In this document: positions 28,362-36,502 of the stretch, one piece after another | Position numbering within the stretch: position 1 is the first letter of the stretch | How the letters are laid out: each line of letters begins with the position of its first letter | NCBI RefSeq assembly: GCF_900446255.1 | Contig: NZ_UIGI01000001.1 | Location: 124,001-188,000, forward strand | DNA from: Buttiauxella agrestis | GTDB lineage: Bacteria; Pseudomonadota; Gammaproteobacteria; Enterobacterales; Enterobacteriaceae | DNA: 64,000 bases | Direction: 5' to 3' | Made by a program: the position numbers and the translations under genes | The notes under the pieces: generated by a model | Told to the model about the DNA's origin: nothing | The model's input: only the letters and a program-made list of their open reading frames with translations | Databases searched by the model: none

Positions 28362-30599
28362 TTATCCTTGTGAAGGAAGGGTGAAATGGGCAGCGGCAAC
28401 CAGAGCCTGGCCCAATGCTAGTGCACCGTCACCGGCCGGTAACAGTGTCGGGAAGAGCAGATTGAAATCTGCGAGATGATACGAAAATCGTTCGCGCATC
28501 AGTCGGTTATGCAGTACACCACCGCTGAATGCGATGGTGTGAATCGAGAGCCTTTGCGCATGAGTGCGTGCCAAATCGGCAAAGCCTTTCGCCAGGGCGT
28601 CATGAAATGCCCAGGCGCGAGCGGCAGCGCAGTCGTGCCAGTTCAACCACTGTTGCCAGAAGGTCGCCAGATCCAGTTTGCCGTCGATAATGGGCAAAGT
28701 GACGGGATGGGAACATTGACTACTTTGCGATGCCAGCGCTTCAAAGCGGCAAGCGGCTTCGCCTTCATAGCTTAGTTGCAGCGGAGCGCAGTTTAATGCT
28801 GCTGCGGCGGCATCGAACAAACGGCCAGTGGACGAAGCGAGCGGTGCGTTAATGCCACGCGTGATGGCCGTCGCCAGCAATGACCAGTTTTGCGACCTCA
28901 CCACAGCGGTTTCCGGGTGCTGTTGCCAGTGCGGTACAAACGCCTCGCAATGGGCGAGCAGGTTACGCCACGGTTGGCGAGCGGCGAGGTCGCCACCGGG
29001 CAGCGCTACTGCCGGTAAGCCGCCGAGATGCTCGCAATCGCGATAATTAACGCGTAAGCACTCACCGCCCCAAAGCTGGTCGTTCTCGCCATAACCAATA
29101 CCATCAAGGGTGAGCGCAATCACATCGCCACCGTCCAGTGGCCAGGCGTGCTCTGCCAGACATGCCACAGCGTGAGCGTGATGATGTAAAACTTTGCTCA
29201 TCGGTAGCCCCATTGCATGCCCAAGGCGCGAACTGTGGTAGCCGGGATGCGCATCCACCGCGACGTGCTCTGGCGTGAAATCCCACGCGTCAAACATCAA
29301 CTCACGCGCTTTTTGCCACTGCGGCTCCACGCCATCTTCGGCCAGATCGCCTAAATGCTGGCTGAGTACCGCCTGGTTGCCACGGAGTAAACAGAAGGTG
29401 TTTTTCAGGTCGGAACCGGTCGCAAAAATGGGTGGCAGCGCGTCAAAACCTGGCGGCAAGGGCAGCGCATCCGGCACAAACCCACGTGCACGGCGCAGCA
29501 CTTCGCCATCAGCACGTACCACCGAATCATCCATGCGCTGCACGATATCGCGGTTGTGCAGCAGCCAGCCGTCAGCGATATCCGCCAGTTCTTCGAGGGC
29601 TTGCTGATGAGTGATTGCAGGCGGTTTGCCATTCAGATTGCCGGAAGTCATCACCAGCGGGCCGCCGAAATCCTGTAACAGCAGGTGTTGTAGCGGGTTG
29701 GCGGGCAGCATCACGCCCACTTCGCTTAAATGCGGGGCGATGAACTCGCTTAGCCCGTGCAATACGGATTTCGCCATTAACACAATCGGTGCTGCTGGCG
29801 TTTCAAGCCGTGCGACGACCTCGGCAGGTAAACTTTGTGAATCTGAAAGCATCACCGCCAGCGGTTTTGTCGGGCGATGTTTGCGGGCGCGTAAGCGGGA
29901 AACAGCGGCGTCGTTACGCGCATCAACCGTCAGGTGGAAACCACCCAGCCCTTTAATCGCAACGATTTTCCCGTCTTTTAATGCCGTAATGGCGGCCTGT
30001 AACGCATTTTCGCGCTCAAGTTTTTGCTCGCCACAAAGCCATTCGATTTGCGGCCCGCATTCCGGACAGGCCACTGGTTGGGCGTGGAAGCGCCTGTCCA
30101 TGGGATTGCGATACTCGCTTTCACACGCCGGGCACAGCGGAAATGCTGCCATTACCGTGTTGGGGCGGTCGTATGGCATCGCTTTAATAATCGTGAATCT
30201 TGGGCCGCAATGGGTGCAATTGATAAACGGATAGCGGTAGCGACGGTCGGCGGGGTCGTTCATTTCGCGCAGGCAATCCGGGCAGGTCGCTGCATCGGGA
30301 ACGATTTGCGTGTTCATCGTGCTGCCTGCACTGTGGCGAATGGTGAAATCCTGCGGTGGCGTTTCCCACTGCATCAGGGTTTGCTCGACGCTATCAATCC
30401 GAGCCAGCGGTGGGCAATGTGCGTGAAGCTTGCTGATGAACGCATCGGGCATAGACACCAGGCGCACCAACACGCCCGCGCCGTCATTGCAGACGTCGCC
30501 GGTCAGGTTGAGTTTTTGCGCCAGTTGCCAGACGAATGGCCGGAAGCCAACGCCCTGTACTTTGCCGCGAATGCGTAGCATCACGCCGTTAAGATTCAC
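28362..30599 (-). CDS. hypF: Hydrogenase maturation carbamoyltransferase HypF
   Basis: Uses carbamoyl phosphate and ATP to carbamoylate the C-terminal Cys of HypE, the source of the cyanide ligands of [NiFe] hydrogenase. The 745 residues (E. coli 750) comprise an acylphosphatase domain (residues 8-90, [17 protein letters not shown]), two zinc fingers (Cys106/109/128/131 and 156/159/178/181), a YrdC-like domain (about 195-390; [12 protein letters not shown]) and a Kae1-like C-terminal domain ([22 protein letters not shown]). It lies downstream of fdhF and immediately upstream of the nickel permease. Confidence 0.97.
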   Translation of the reverse strand: MNLNGVMLRIRGKVQGVGFRPFVWQLAQKLNLTGDVCNDGAGVLVRLVSMPDAFISKLHAHCPPLARIDSVEQTLMQWETPPQDFTIRHSAGSTMNTQIVPDAATCPDCLREMNDPADRRYRYPFINCTHCGPRFTIIKAMPYDRPNTVMAAFPLCPACESEYRNPMDRRFHAQPVACPECGPQIEWLCGEQKLERENALQAAITALKDGKIVAIKGLGGFHLTVDARNDAAVSRLRARKHRPTKPLAVMLSDSQSLPAEVVARLETPAAPIVLMAKSVLHGLSEFIAPHLSEVGVMLPANPLQHLLLQDFGGPLVMTSGNLNGKPPAITHQQALEELADIADGWLLHNRDIVQRMDDSVVRADGEVLRRARGFVPDALPLPPGFDALPPIFATGSDLKNTFCLLRGNQAVLSQHLGDLAEDGVEPQWQKARELMFDAWDFTPEHVAVDAHPGYHSSRLGHAMGLPMSKVLHHHAHAVACLAEHAWPLDGGDVIALTLDGIGYGENDQLWGGECLRVNYRDCEHLGGLPAVALPGGDLAARQPWRNLLAHCEAFVPHWQQHPETAVVRSQNWSLLATAITRGINAPLASSTGRLFDAAAAALNCAPLQLSYEGEAACRFEALASQSSQCSHPVTLPIIDGKLDLATFWQQWLNWHDCAAARAWAFHDALAKGFADLARTHAQRLSIHTIAFSGGVLHNRLMRERFSYHLADFNLLFPTLLPAGDGALALGQALVAAAHFTLPSQG

Positions 30600-30628
30600 A
30601 ATTGGTACCCAATTTTAAGAAACTGGTA

Positions 30629-30656
30629 GGGTGGATAAGCGAAGCGCCATCCACCA
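30629..30656. repeat. REP-like hairpin between fdhF and hypF
   Basis: GGGTGGA and TCCACC(A) flank TAAGCGAAGCGCCA, a degenerate REP unit. It lies in the 62-base gap between fdhF and hypF within one transcript. Confidence 0.55.
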
Positions 30657-30661
30657 TTTTT

Positions 30662-32812
30662 TTAAACCTCTACAGCCTGGCGCAAACGCGCTTTCATATC
30701 GCTATAGGTGGTCTGGGCATAATTTTCCGCCCATTGCTGGTCGGCAATCTGGCTGACGTTCACCGCGCAAAACTTGGTTTCCGGTGTTTTGGAAATCGGG
30801 TCGAGGTTGTCTTGCGTCAGTTCGTTACACGCGCCAATCCACCATTGATACGTCATGTAAACCGAGCCGAGGTTAATGCGCTCGTTCACTTCCGCACGGC
30901 TAATGACTTTGCCACGGCGCGAACTCACCCACACCAGTTGCTTATCTTTGATGTTGAGCAGCTCGGCATCCGTCGGGTTGATTTGCACAAATCCAGGTTC
31001 GTCGGCCAGGGTTTGCAGCGCCGCACAGTTGCCGGTCATCGAACGACAAGAGTAGTGGCCGACTTCACGCACGGTGCACAGCACCAGCGGATATTCGGCA
31101 TCCGGCACTTCAGCAGGCGCACGCCACTCGGCAGCAAAGAGCTGGCCTTTACCGGTTGGGGTATCGAACTTGCTGTCTTTGTAGAGATAAGGCGTTCCTG
31201 GATGATCAAGCGTTGGGCACGGCCATTGCACGTGACCCATATCACCCATTTTTTCCCAGGTGACGCCGTAGAACAGCGGGCAAAGCTCGCGCAGTTCATC
31301 CCAGATTTGCTGGTTATTGTCATAGTGCATCGGGTAGCCCATCTCGGTGGCGAGCAGGCTGATAATTTCCCAGTCACGTTTGACGTTGTATTTCGGCTCG
31401 ATGGCCTTTTCAAAACGCTGGAAACCGCGGTCGGCGCAGGTAAATACGCCGCCGTGTTCGCCCCAGGAAGTCGCTGGCAAAATAACGTCGGCAACTTCTG
31501 CCGTTTTGGTCATGAAGATGTCTTGCACCACCACAAAATCGAGCGCTTCAAAACCTTTGCGCACCAGGCCGAGATCGGCTTCGGTCTGCAACGGATCTTC
31601 ACCCATGATGTAGTACGCTTTCATCTCGCCGTGAATCGCCATATGCGGCACTTCGGTAATACGCACGCCGACTTTGTCGTCCATATCATCAACGTTGATG
31701 CCCCATGCTTTGGCGAATTTGGCACGCACTTGCGGGTCAACGACATCCTGATAACCCGGGAACTGGTTTGGCAGCACGCCCATATCGCACGCGCCCTGCA
31801 CGTTGTTTTGCCCGCGTACCGGGCCAACACCGACGTTTTCGCGGCCCAGGTTGCCGGTCAGCAGCGCAAGGCTTGAAAGCCCTTTGACGACATCTACCGC
31901 CTGGCCAAACTGAGTCACGCCCATGCCCCACATAATGGTGGCGGAAGGGGCTGCGGCAAATGTGCGCATCGCCTGGCGCACTTGATGCGCAGGCACGCCG
32001 GTCAGGTGCTCAACGTCTTCTGGCGCGTAGCCTTTTACCACCTCGCGGTAAGCATCCAGACCTTCGGCGAATTTCGCAACGTACTGTGTATCGTAGAGAT
32101 TCTCTTCGAGCAGCACGTAGCCAAACGCATTCACCAGCGCCATATTGCAGCCGTTTTTCAGCTGTAAATGTTGATCGGCAATGCGTGCGGTTTCGATGCG
32201 ACGTGGATCGCAAACAATGATTTTTGCGCCGTTTTCTTTCGCTTTAATGACGCGACGCGCCACAATCGGGTGCGAATCGGCGCAGTTATAGCCGAACACC
32301 AACAGACATTTTGAATTTTCGATATCGCCGATGGAGTTACTCATCGCACCATTTCCCAGCGTCACCTGCAAACCCGCAACCGACGGCCCGTGGCAAACAC
32401 GCGCACAGCAGTCGACGTTGTTGGTATGCAGCACGCCGCGTGCAAACTTCTGCATCACATAGTTGGTTTCGTTACCCGTACCGCGCGAAGAACCCGTGGT
32501 CATAATTGAGCGCGGGCCATATTGTTCTTTAATCGCTTTCAGGCGTTTCGCGGTATAGCTAATGGCTTCTTCCCAGCTTACTGGCTGAAGTTTTCCGCCT
32601 TTTTCGTAACGAATCATCGGCTGCGTCAGACGCGGTGTGAGCAGCTTAGTGTCATTGAGAAAATCCCAGCCGTAGTAACCTTTCAGGCAGAGTTCATTTT
32701 GGTTAGTCACGCCATCAGCCGCTTCAGCACGGATAATTTTGTTCTTCTCAACAACCAGTTTCAGTTTGCAGCCTGCGCCACAATAAGGGCAGACGCTGGT
32801 AATTTTTTTCAT
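30662..32812 (-). CDS. fdhF: Formate dehydrogenase-H, cysteine-type catalytic subunit
   Basis: Cytoplasmic molybdenum enzyme that oxidises formate to CO2 for the formate hydrogenlyase complex. The 716 residues align along their whole length with E. coli FdhF (715). The [4Fe-4S] ligands are Cys8, Cys11, Cys15 and Cys42. Where E. coli has selenocysteine 140 (context NNVDCCARVUHGPSVAG), codon 140 here (complement of 32393-32395) is TGC, so this is a Cys variant that needs no Sec insertion. Bis-MGD-binding motifs (GNGAMSN, CDPRRIETARIA, MGEDPLQTEADL, VREVGHYSCRSMTGNCAAL) are intact. The gene lies between hydN and hypF; in E. coli fdhF is elsewhere. Confidence 0.96.
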   Translation of the reverse strand: MKKITSVCPYCGAGCKLKLVVEKNKIIRAEAADGVTNQNELCLKGYYGWDFLNDTKLLTPRLTQPMIRYEKGGKLQPVSWEEAISYTAKRLKAIKEQYGPRSIMTTGSSRGTGNETNYVMQKFARGVLHTNNVDCCARVCHGPSVAGLQVTLGNGAMSNSIGDIENSKCLLVFGYNCADSHPIVARRVIKAKENGAKIIVCDPRRIETARIADQHLQLKNGCNMALVNAFGYVLLEENLYDTQYVAKFAEGLDAYREVVKGYAPEDVEHLTGVPAHQVRQAMRTFAAAPSATIMWGMGVTQFGQAVDVVKGLSSLALLTGNLGRENVGVGPVRGQNNVQGACDMGVLPNQFPGYQDVVDPQVRAKFAKAWGINVDDMDDKVGVRITEVPHMAIHGEMKAYYIMGEDPLQTEADLGLVRKGFEALDFVVVQDIFMTKTAEVADVILPATSWGEHGGVFTCADRGFQRFEKAIEPKYNVKRDWEIISLLATEMGYPMHYDNNQQIWDELRELCPLFYGVTWEKMGDMGHVQWPCPTLDHPGTPYLYKDSKFDTPTGKGQLFAAEWRAPAEVPDAEYPLVLCTVREVGHYSCRSMTGNCAALQTLADEPGFVQINPTDAELLNIKDKQLVWVSSRRGKVISRAEVNERINLGSVYMTYQWWIGACNELTQDNLDPISKTPETKFCAVNVSQIADQQWAENYAQTTYSDMKARLRQAVEV

Positions 32813-32847
32813 CAGTAACAGACCTGTTAAAAGTGAATTCAGTGGAA

Positions 32848-33393
32848 TTAGAAAATCAAAGATGAAGTGGCATCAAACGCAGCACGACGGCGTTTTTCGG
32901 CACTCATTTGTTCAAGTTTGTTGCGATCAACGCAGATAATGGCGTTAGTTGGGCAGGCTTCCATACAGGCCGGGCCTGATGCGCGGGTGTGGCAAAGGTC
33001 GCATTTATTCGCTTCGGCTTTTTCAGCCATCACGTTAAGACCCGCGCCGCTGTTGCGCACAACCGGACGAACAACCACTTCCATTGCGCCGTACGGGCAA
33101 GCAACCACACAAGTTTTGCAGCCGATGCAGCGTTCTTGCATCACATTCACAAATCCATGCTCGCGGCTGATAGCGCCGTTAGGGCAGACGTTGGCACACG
33201 GTGCGTCTTCGCACTGACGGCACATCGTCGCGGTAGAAACATTCACGCCTTTAATCACGTGAATACGTGGCAGGAAAGTTTGCGGTGTTAATGCCGCGCA
33301 ATCCTGCGCTTCCTGGTGGGACACGACACAGGCCACTTCGCAAGTGCGACAGCCAATACATTTGCTCGAATCAGCAATGATGAAGCGGTTCAT
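32848..33393 (-). CDS. hydN: Electron-transfer ferredoxin-like protein HydN
   Basis: A 181-residue iron-sulphur protein with four [4Fe-4S] cluster motifs: CIGCRTCEVAC, CRQCEDAPCANVCP, CIGCKTCVVACP and CDLCHTRASGPACMEACP. It matches E. coli HydN, required for full FDH-H activity and probably an electron carrier or FdhF assembly partner. It is closely related to HycB of the same window. It is first in hydN-fdhF-hypF-NiCoT, 36 bases after a sigma-54-type promoter. Confidence 0.95.
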   Translation of the reverse strand: MNRFIIADSSKCIGCRTCEVACVVSHQEAQDCAALTPQTFLPRIHVIKGVNVSTATMCRQCEDAPCANVCPNGAISREHGFVNVMQERCIGCKTCVVACPYGAMEVVVRPVVRNSGAGLNVMAEKAEANKCDLCHTRASGPACMEACPTNAIICVDRNKLEQMSAEKRRRAAFDATSSLIF

Positions 33394-33428
33394 CAGAGAC
33401 TCCTGTTTTTATAAGTCGGCGATAGACA

Positions 33429-33445
33429 TACATAAAGTGTGCCAA
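33429..33445 (-). promoter_or_regulatory. Sigma-54-type promoter for hydN operon
   Basis: Read on the minus strand: TTGGCAC-ACTTT-ATGTA. The -24 element is perfect and the -12 element is weaker (GT in place of GC), with the correct ten bases between the GG and the second dinucleotide. E. coli hydN-hypF also uses a sigma-54 promoter activated by FhlA. Confidence 0.75.
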
Positions 33446-33500
33446 CTTTGAAACTAGCGTGATTCAAGGGGTTGTGCATTGATCGGGGAAGGGATGACAG

Positions 33501-33526
33501 TGACATCGACACATTTGACGATGTCA
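33501..33526. promoter_or_regulatory. Palindrome upstream of hydN, possible FhlA site
   Basis: TGACATCG and CGATGTCA are exact inverted copies separated by ten bases (ACACATTTGA). The site lies about 60-85 bases upstream of the hydN sigma-54 promoter, the usual distance for an activator site. The match to the remembered FhlA consensus (CATTTCGTACGAAATG) is only partial. It could also serve the divergent toxin-antitoxin operon. Confidence 0.5.
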
Positions 33527-33643
33527 TTTGGGCAGATGACAGAGAGGTTCTGGAAAGCGCCTCGCAATCTCTGCACGTGAAACAAAAAATGACTCAGGGA
33601 AAGTTTCCTCTCTTGTTATGTTTCAAGGGACGGAGGGGTTAGA

Positions 33644-33958
33644 ATGTATACAATATTGACGCATGAAGCGGCAGCCGAAGAACTCGTGGCTTTACCCTCG
33701 CAATTGCGAGGCCGAATGTTTCGCTTAATTGAACGACTCGAATCCGAAGGAAATCAACTGCGAATGCCTCATAGCCGGGTGCTGGGTAACGGGCTTTTTG
33801 AACTGCGAGTGGGTGATAAAGATATTGCTCGCGCGGTCTATGCTTTTAGCTACGGGCAAACCATTTATATCCTGCATGCTTTTACTAAAAAGACGCTCAA
33901 AACGCCGGTTAACGCCATTGAAATTGCACGTATAAGGTTGAAGGAGTTTATGAAGTGA
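33644..33958 (+). CDS. RelE/HigB-type toxin (phage Gp49-like family)
   Basis: A 104-residue basic protein of the Gp49-like/HigB (DUF891) toxin type. It begins YTILTHEAAAEELVALP and has the characteristic central GLFELRVGDKDIARAVYAF and IYILHAFTKKTLKTP segments, where such toxins carry residues for ribosome-dependent mRNA cleavage. GGAGG precedes the ATG. Its TGA overlaps the GTG start of an HTH-protein gene, the toxin-first order of higBA-type modules. It lies between the two FHL operons on the opposite strand from both. Confidence 0.85.
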   Translation: MYTILTHEAAAEELVALPSQLRGRMFRLIERLESEGNQLRMPHSRVLGNGLFELRVGDKDIARAVYAFSYGQTIYILHAFTKKTLKTPVNAIEIARIRLKEFMK

Positions 33959-34239
33959 AACCCGTCTGTCTTGATGCACTGAAAACGAAAATGCTCAGTG
34001 ATGATGAATCTGTGCAGGCTTACCATGAAGCGGATAGGGAACTCGCGCTCATTCAGGCGTTATACGAGATGCGTGAACGCGCCGGGCTGACGAAAACAGA
34101 GCTGGCAAATAAGCTTGGAACAAACTCGTCAGGTATTAGCCGTCTTGAGAAAAATCCGCTTAGTGCCAGTGTCAAAATGCTTGAACGCTATGCCGCGGCC
34201 TGTGGGGCAAGGATTTCACTGGATATTCATTACGTCTGA
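33955..34239 (+). CDS. XRE-family HTH antitoxin (HigA-type)
   Basis: A 94-residue protein with an Xre/Cro helix-turn-helix (RERAGLTKTELANKLGTNSSGISRLEKN, quoted in part, about residues 40-66), acting as the antitoxin and probable autorepressor for the preceding toxin. Translation starts at a GTG overlapping the toxin stop, with AAGGAG eight bases upstream, so the pair is coupled. The C-terminus ISLDIHYV is typical of the family. Confidence 0.85.
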   Translation: MKPVCLDALKTKMLSDDESVQAYHEADRELALIQALYEMRERAGLTKTELANKLGTNSSGISRLEKNPLSASVKMLERYAAACGARISLDIHYV

Positions 34240-34248
34240 TACCAGCTT

Positions 34249-34300
34249 GTCGGATGACGCCAGACCCCCAGGCCGGGTAAGCGCAGCGTCATCCGGCAAC
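34249..34300. repeat. REP-type inverted repeat between antitoxin gene and hycI
   Basis: GTCGGATGACGC and GCGTCATCCGGC flank CAGACCCCCAGGCCGGGTAA. It lies between convergent genes and may act as a transcription block. Confidence 0.75.
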
Positions 34301-34302
34301 GG

Positions 34303-34782
34303 TTACTCGAACTCTGGCGCTTCCAAATCCGCGAAACCGCCTTTTCCTTCCCAACCAGCCAGGCTTTGATATACCGTCTCAACTGCCGCTTTTACCGCGT
34401 CGGTCATCGGGTAGTAGAAGCCGACGATATCGGGCTGAATACCTAAGAAAATCACCTCGCCAACATCTTCTTTCAACTGATCAATCAGGTAGTTGAGTGG
34501 CATGTTGTGGGTGGTCATCATAAACATTTCGGCGATATCGTCCGGGTCGATGATACGGATTTCGCCAGGGTTCAGGCCCATATCCGTCGCATCGACCAGC
34601 AGCAATCTATCCGGGCGCAATTCACGAATCGCGACCACATCGTTTTCAGGGGCGGTGCCGCCGTCGATAACCACCCAGTCGCCTTGTGGGGCGGCCTGGC
34701 ATTTCTCGGCAAGTAGCGGGCCTGCGCCATCGTCACCCATCATGGTGTTGCCGACGCACAATAGTACGTTTCTGTTAGTCAT
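34303..34782 (-). CDS. hycI: Hydrogenase-3 maturation endopeptidase HycI
   Basis: Removes the C-terminal extension of HycE after nickel insertion. The 159-residue protein (E. coli 156) shows the family N-terminus VLLCVGNTMMGDDGAG with its metal-sensing Asp (near residue 16), the second Asp in VDATDMG and the conserved His in THNMPL. It is last in the hyc operon and overlaps hycH by eight bases. Confidence 0.95.
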   Translation of the reverse strand: MTNRNVLLCVGNTMMGDDGAGPLLAEKCQAAPQGDWVVIDGGTAPENDVVAIRELRPDRLLLVDATDMGLNPGEIRIIDPDDIAEMFMMTTHNMPLNYLIDQLKEDVGEVIFLGIQPDIVGFYYPMTDAVKAAVETVYQSLAGWEGKGGFADLEAPEFE

Positions 34783-35185
34783 AACGCCTCCGAACCATCA
34801 AATAGATAGCGGGTTCTTGTTGAATGGCTTGCAGCATGTCGAGCAGTTCCTGGCTCCATTCTTGCTGCTGCTCGGTTTGCGTCGGTTTGGCGGCATCAAA
34901 CGCTTTTGCCAGTAAAACCACATGGCTCTGGTCGATAACGATTTCACCGTAACGCGGCACACCTTCCATTTTGCGCCGTGCTTCGCTGCCTTCTTCAAGC
35001 GTGGCAATCCACGCTTTGTAAGGCTCATACGAGCAAACCAGGTTCTCTTTCAGGCAGTCGATAACGCCGAGATGGTGGCCGATTGCCAGGCTGTAATAAA
35101 CCACCTGTTGCGCATCACTCGGTGTGTTGTCGTTTTCATCGACAAACTTACGGCTAAGCTGGCAAAACACCACCGACTCGCTCAT
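34775..35185 (-). CDS. hycH: Formate hydrogenlyase maturation protein HycH
   Basis: A 136-residue cytoplasmic protein needed for maturation of HycE but not a subunit of the final complex, as known for E. coli HycH. It begins SESVVFCQLSRKFVDENDN and has no known catalytic motif. It overlaps hycG by one base and hycI by eight. Confidence 0.93.
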   Translation of the reverse strand: MSESVVFCQLSRKFVDENDNTPSDAQQVVYYSLAIGHHLGVIDCLKENLVCSYEPYKAWIATLEEGSEARRKMEGVPRYGEIVIDQSHVVLLAKAFDAAKPTQTEQQQEWSQELLDMLQAIQQEPAIYLMVRRRYD

Positions 35186-35949
35186 TACACGCGCTCCTGC
35201 TTCACCAGTGCTTCCAGATTGCTAACGATCTCCGTCAGACGCGGATCGTTCTCGTGTGCCAGCCATTGCTGAACACTGCCGCCACCGGCGGTCAGGTTTT
35301 CCATGTAGCTGTCGGCAATCTGGCGGCCATAGCGATAACCCGCCAGGCGACGCGCTTCGCGATCAATTCGCACACGCAATGGCTGAACCATATCCGGGTG
35401 CAGAATCTGCGCCGGTTGAGCATCCATTTCGCTGGCTTCACGGGCATGGATTTTCTGCTCCAGCAGACCCAGCGCCATCGCAAAACCGTACAGCGTTGCC
35501 GCAGGCGTTGGCGGGCAGCCAGGAATGTACACATCGACCGGAACGATTTTATCGGTGCCGCCCCAGACGCAATACAGGTCGTGGAAGATGCCGCCGCTGT
35601 TGCCGCATGCGCCGTAGGAAATACAAATTTTTGGGTCCGGCGCTGATTCCCATGCGCGCAGCGCGGGGGAACGCATGGCGCGAGTCACAGCGCCGGTAAA
35701 CAGTAAAATATCCGCATGACGTGGCGACGGAACCACTTTGATACCGAAGCGTTCTGCATCGAAAAGCGGTGAAAGGGTGGCGAAAATTTCGATTTCGCAA
35801 CCGTTACAGCCACCGCAGTCAACACGATAAACATAGGCGGAACGTTTAATCTTTTTCAGCAACGACGTTTTCATCGCGGCGATGGATTCATCCACCGTCA
35901 TCGGCACTGGCATGCCGTTGTCGTCGCGTGGGCCGAGTAACATACTCAT
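35185..35949 (-). CDS. hycG: Hydrogenase-3 small subunit HycG
   Basis: Iron-sulphur small subunit of hydrogenase-3 (NuoB-like), 254 residues (E. coli 255). Proximal [4Fe-4S] cluster ligands are in [13 protein letters not shown] (about residues 42-54), [12 protein letters not shown] and PGCPPTP. It passes electrons from HycF/HycB to the HycE active site. It overlaps hycF by four bases. Confidence 0.96.
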   Translation of the reverse strand: MSMLLGPRDDNGMPVPMTVDESIAAMKTSLLKKIKRSAYVYRVDCGGCNGCEIEIFATLSPLFDAERFGIKVVPSPRHADILLFTGAVTRAMRSPALRAWESAPDPKICISYGACGNSGGIFHDLYCVWGGTDKIVPVDVYIPGCPPTPAATLYGFAMALGLLEQKIHAREASEMDAQPAQILHPDMVQPLRVRIDREARRLAGYRYGRQIADSYMENLTAGGGSVQQWLAHENDPRLTEIVSNLEALVKQERV

Positions 35950-36491
35950 GAGCGCACCTCTCTTATCTGGCGGCTAAGGTCGATTTGGTCGGAAGACACC
36001 AGGCTTTGCTGGCGTTTGCATTCCGGACAGGTTTCAAACGAGGTGCGGTGCGCTTCGGCAAGTTTGTCGCCGTTGTGCTCAAGCAGCGCAATGGCGTAAT
36101 CAATCTCTTTTTGTACCGCAAAAGGTTTGTGGCACTGACGGCAATTGCACAGGTCAAAACGCGCCTGTTGCAGGAAATCGGCTTTGTTCCACACGGCCAA
36201 TTCGTATTGCTGAGAAAGCTTAATGGCCGCCGTTGGGCAGACTTCTTCGCAGCGCGCGCAGAAAATGCAGCGCCCCAGGTTGAAGGTCCACGCCAGTTGC
36301 CCCGCCACCAGATCGGTTTCCACCGTCAGCGCGTTGGATGGGCACGCATTAACGCATGCCGCACAACCGATGCATTGCTGCGGGTTGTGCTCCGGTTTGC
36401 CACGAAAATTCGGATCCACGGCGATCGGTTGAAGCGGGTACGACTCGGTGGCCACGCCGCCTTTAATGGCTTTCTTGATGAAGTTAAACAT
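35946..36491 (-). CDS. hycF: Formate hydrogenlyase iron-sulphur subunit HycF
   Basis: NuoI-like polyferredoxin, 181 residues, with two [4Fe-4S] motifs [12 protein letters not shown] and [12 protein letters not shown] (residues about 40-85). Further Cys pairs are CNCRQC and CPECKRQQ. It links HycB to HycG in the FHL arm. Confidence 0.96.
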   Translation of the reverse strand: MFNFIKKAIKGGVATESYPLQPIAVDPNFRGKPEHNPQQCIGCAACVNACPSNALTVETDLVAGQLAWTFNLGRCIFCARCEEVCPTAAIKLSQQYELAVWNKADFLQQARFDLCNCRQCHKPFAVQKEIDYAIALLEHNGDKLAEAHRTSFETCPECKRQQSLVSSDQIDLSRQIREVRS

Positions 36492-36502
36492 GGTGACTCC
36501 GT

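Noticed and set aside
30602-31876. 424-codon plus-strand frame opposite fdhF
   Set aside because: Antisense shadow of fdhF with no family motif; similar long shadows occur opposite hycC, hycE and hypF.
32393-32395. Selenocysteine codon expected in fdhF
   Set aside because: The codon is TGC, not TGA, so no recoding and no SECIS hairpin is needed.
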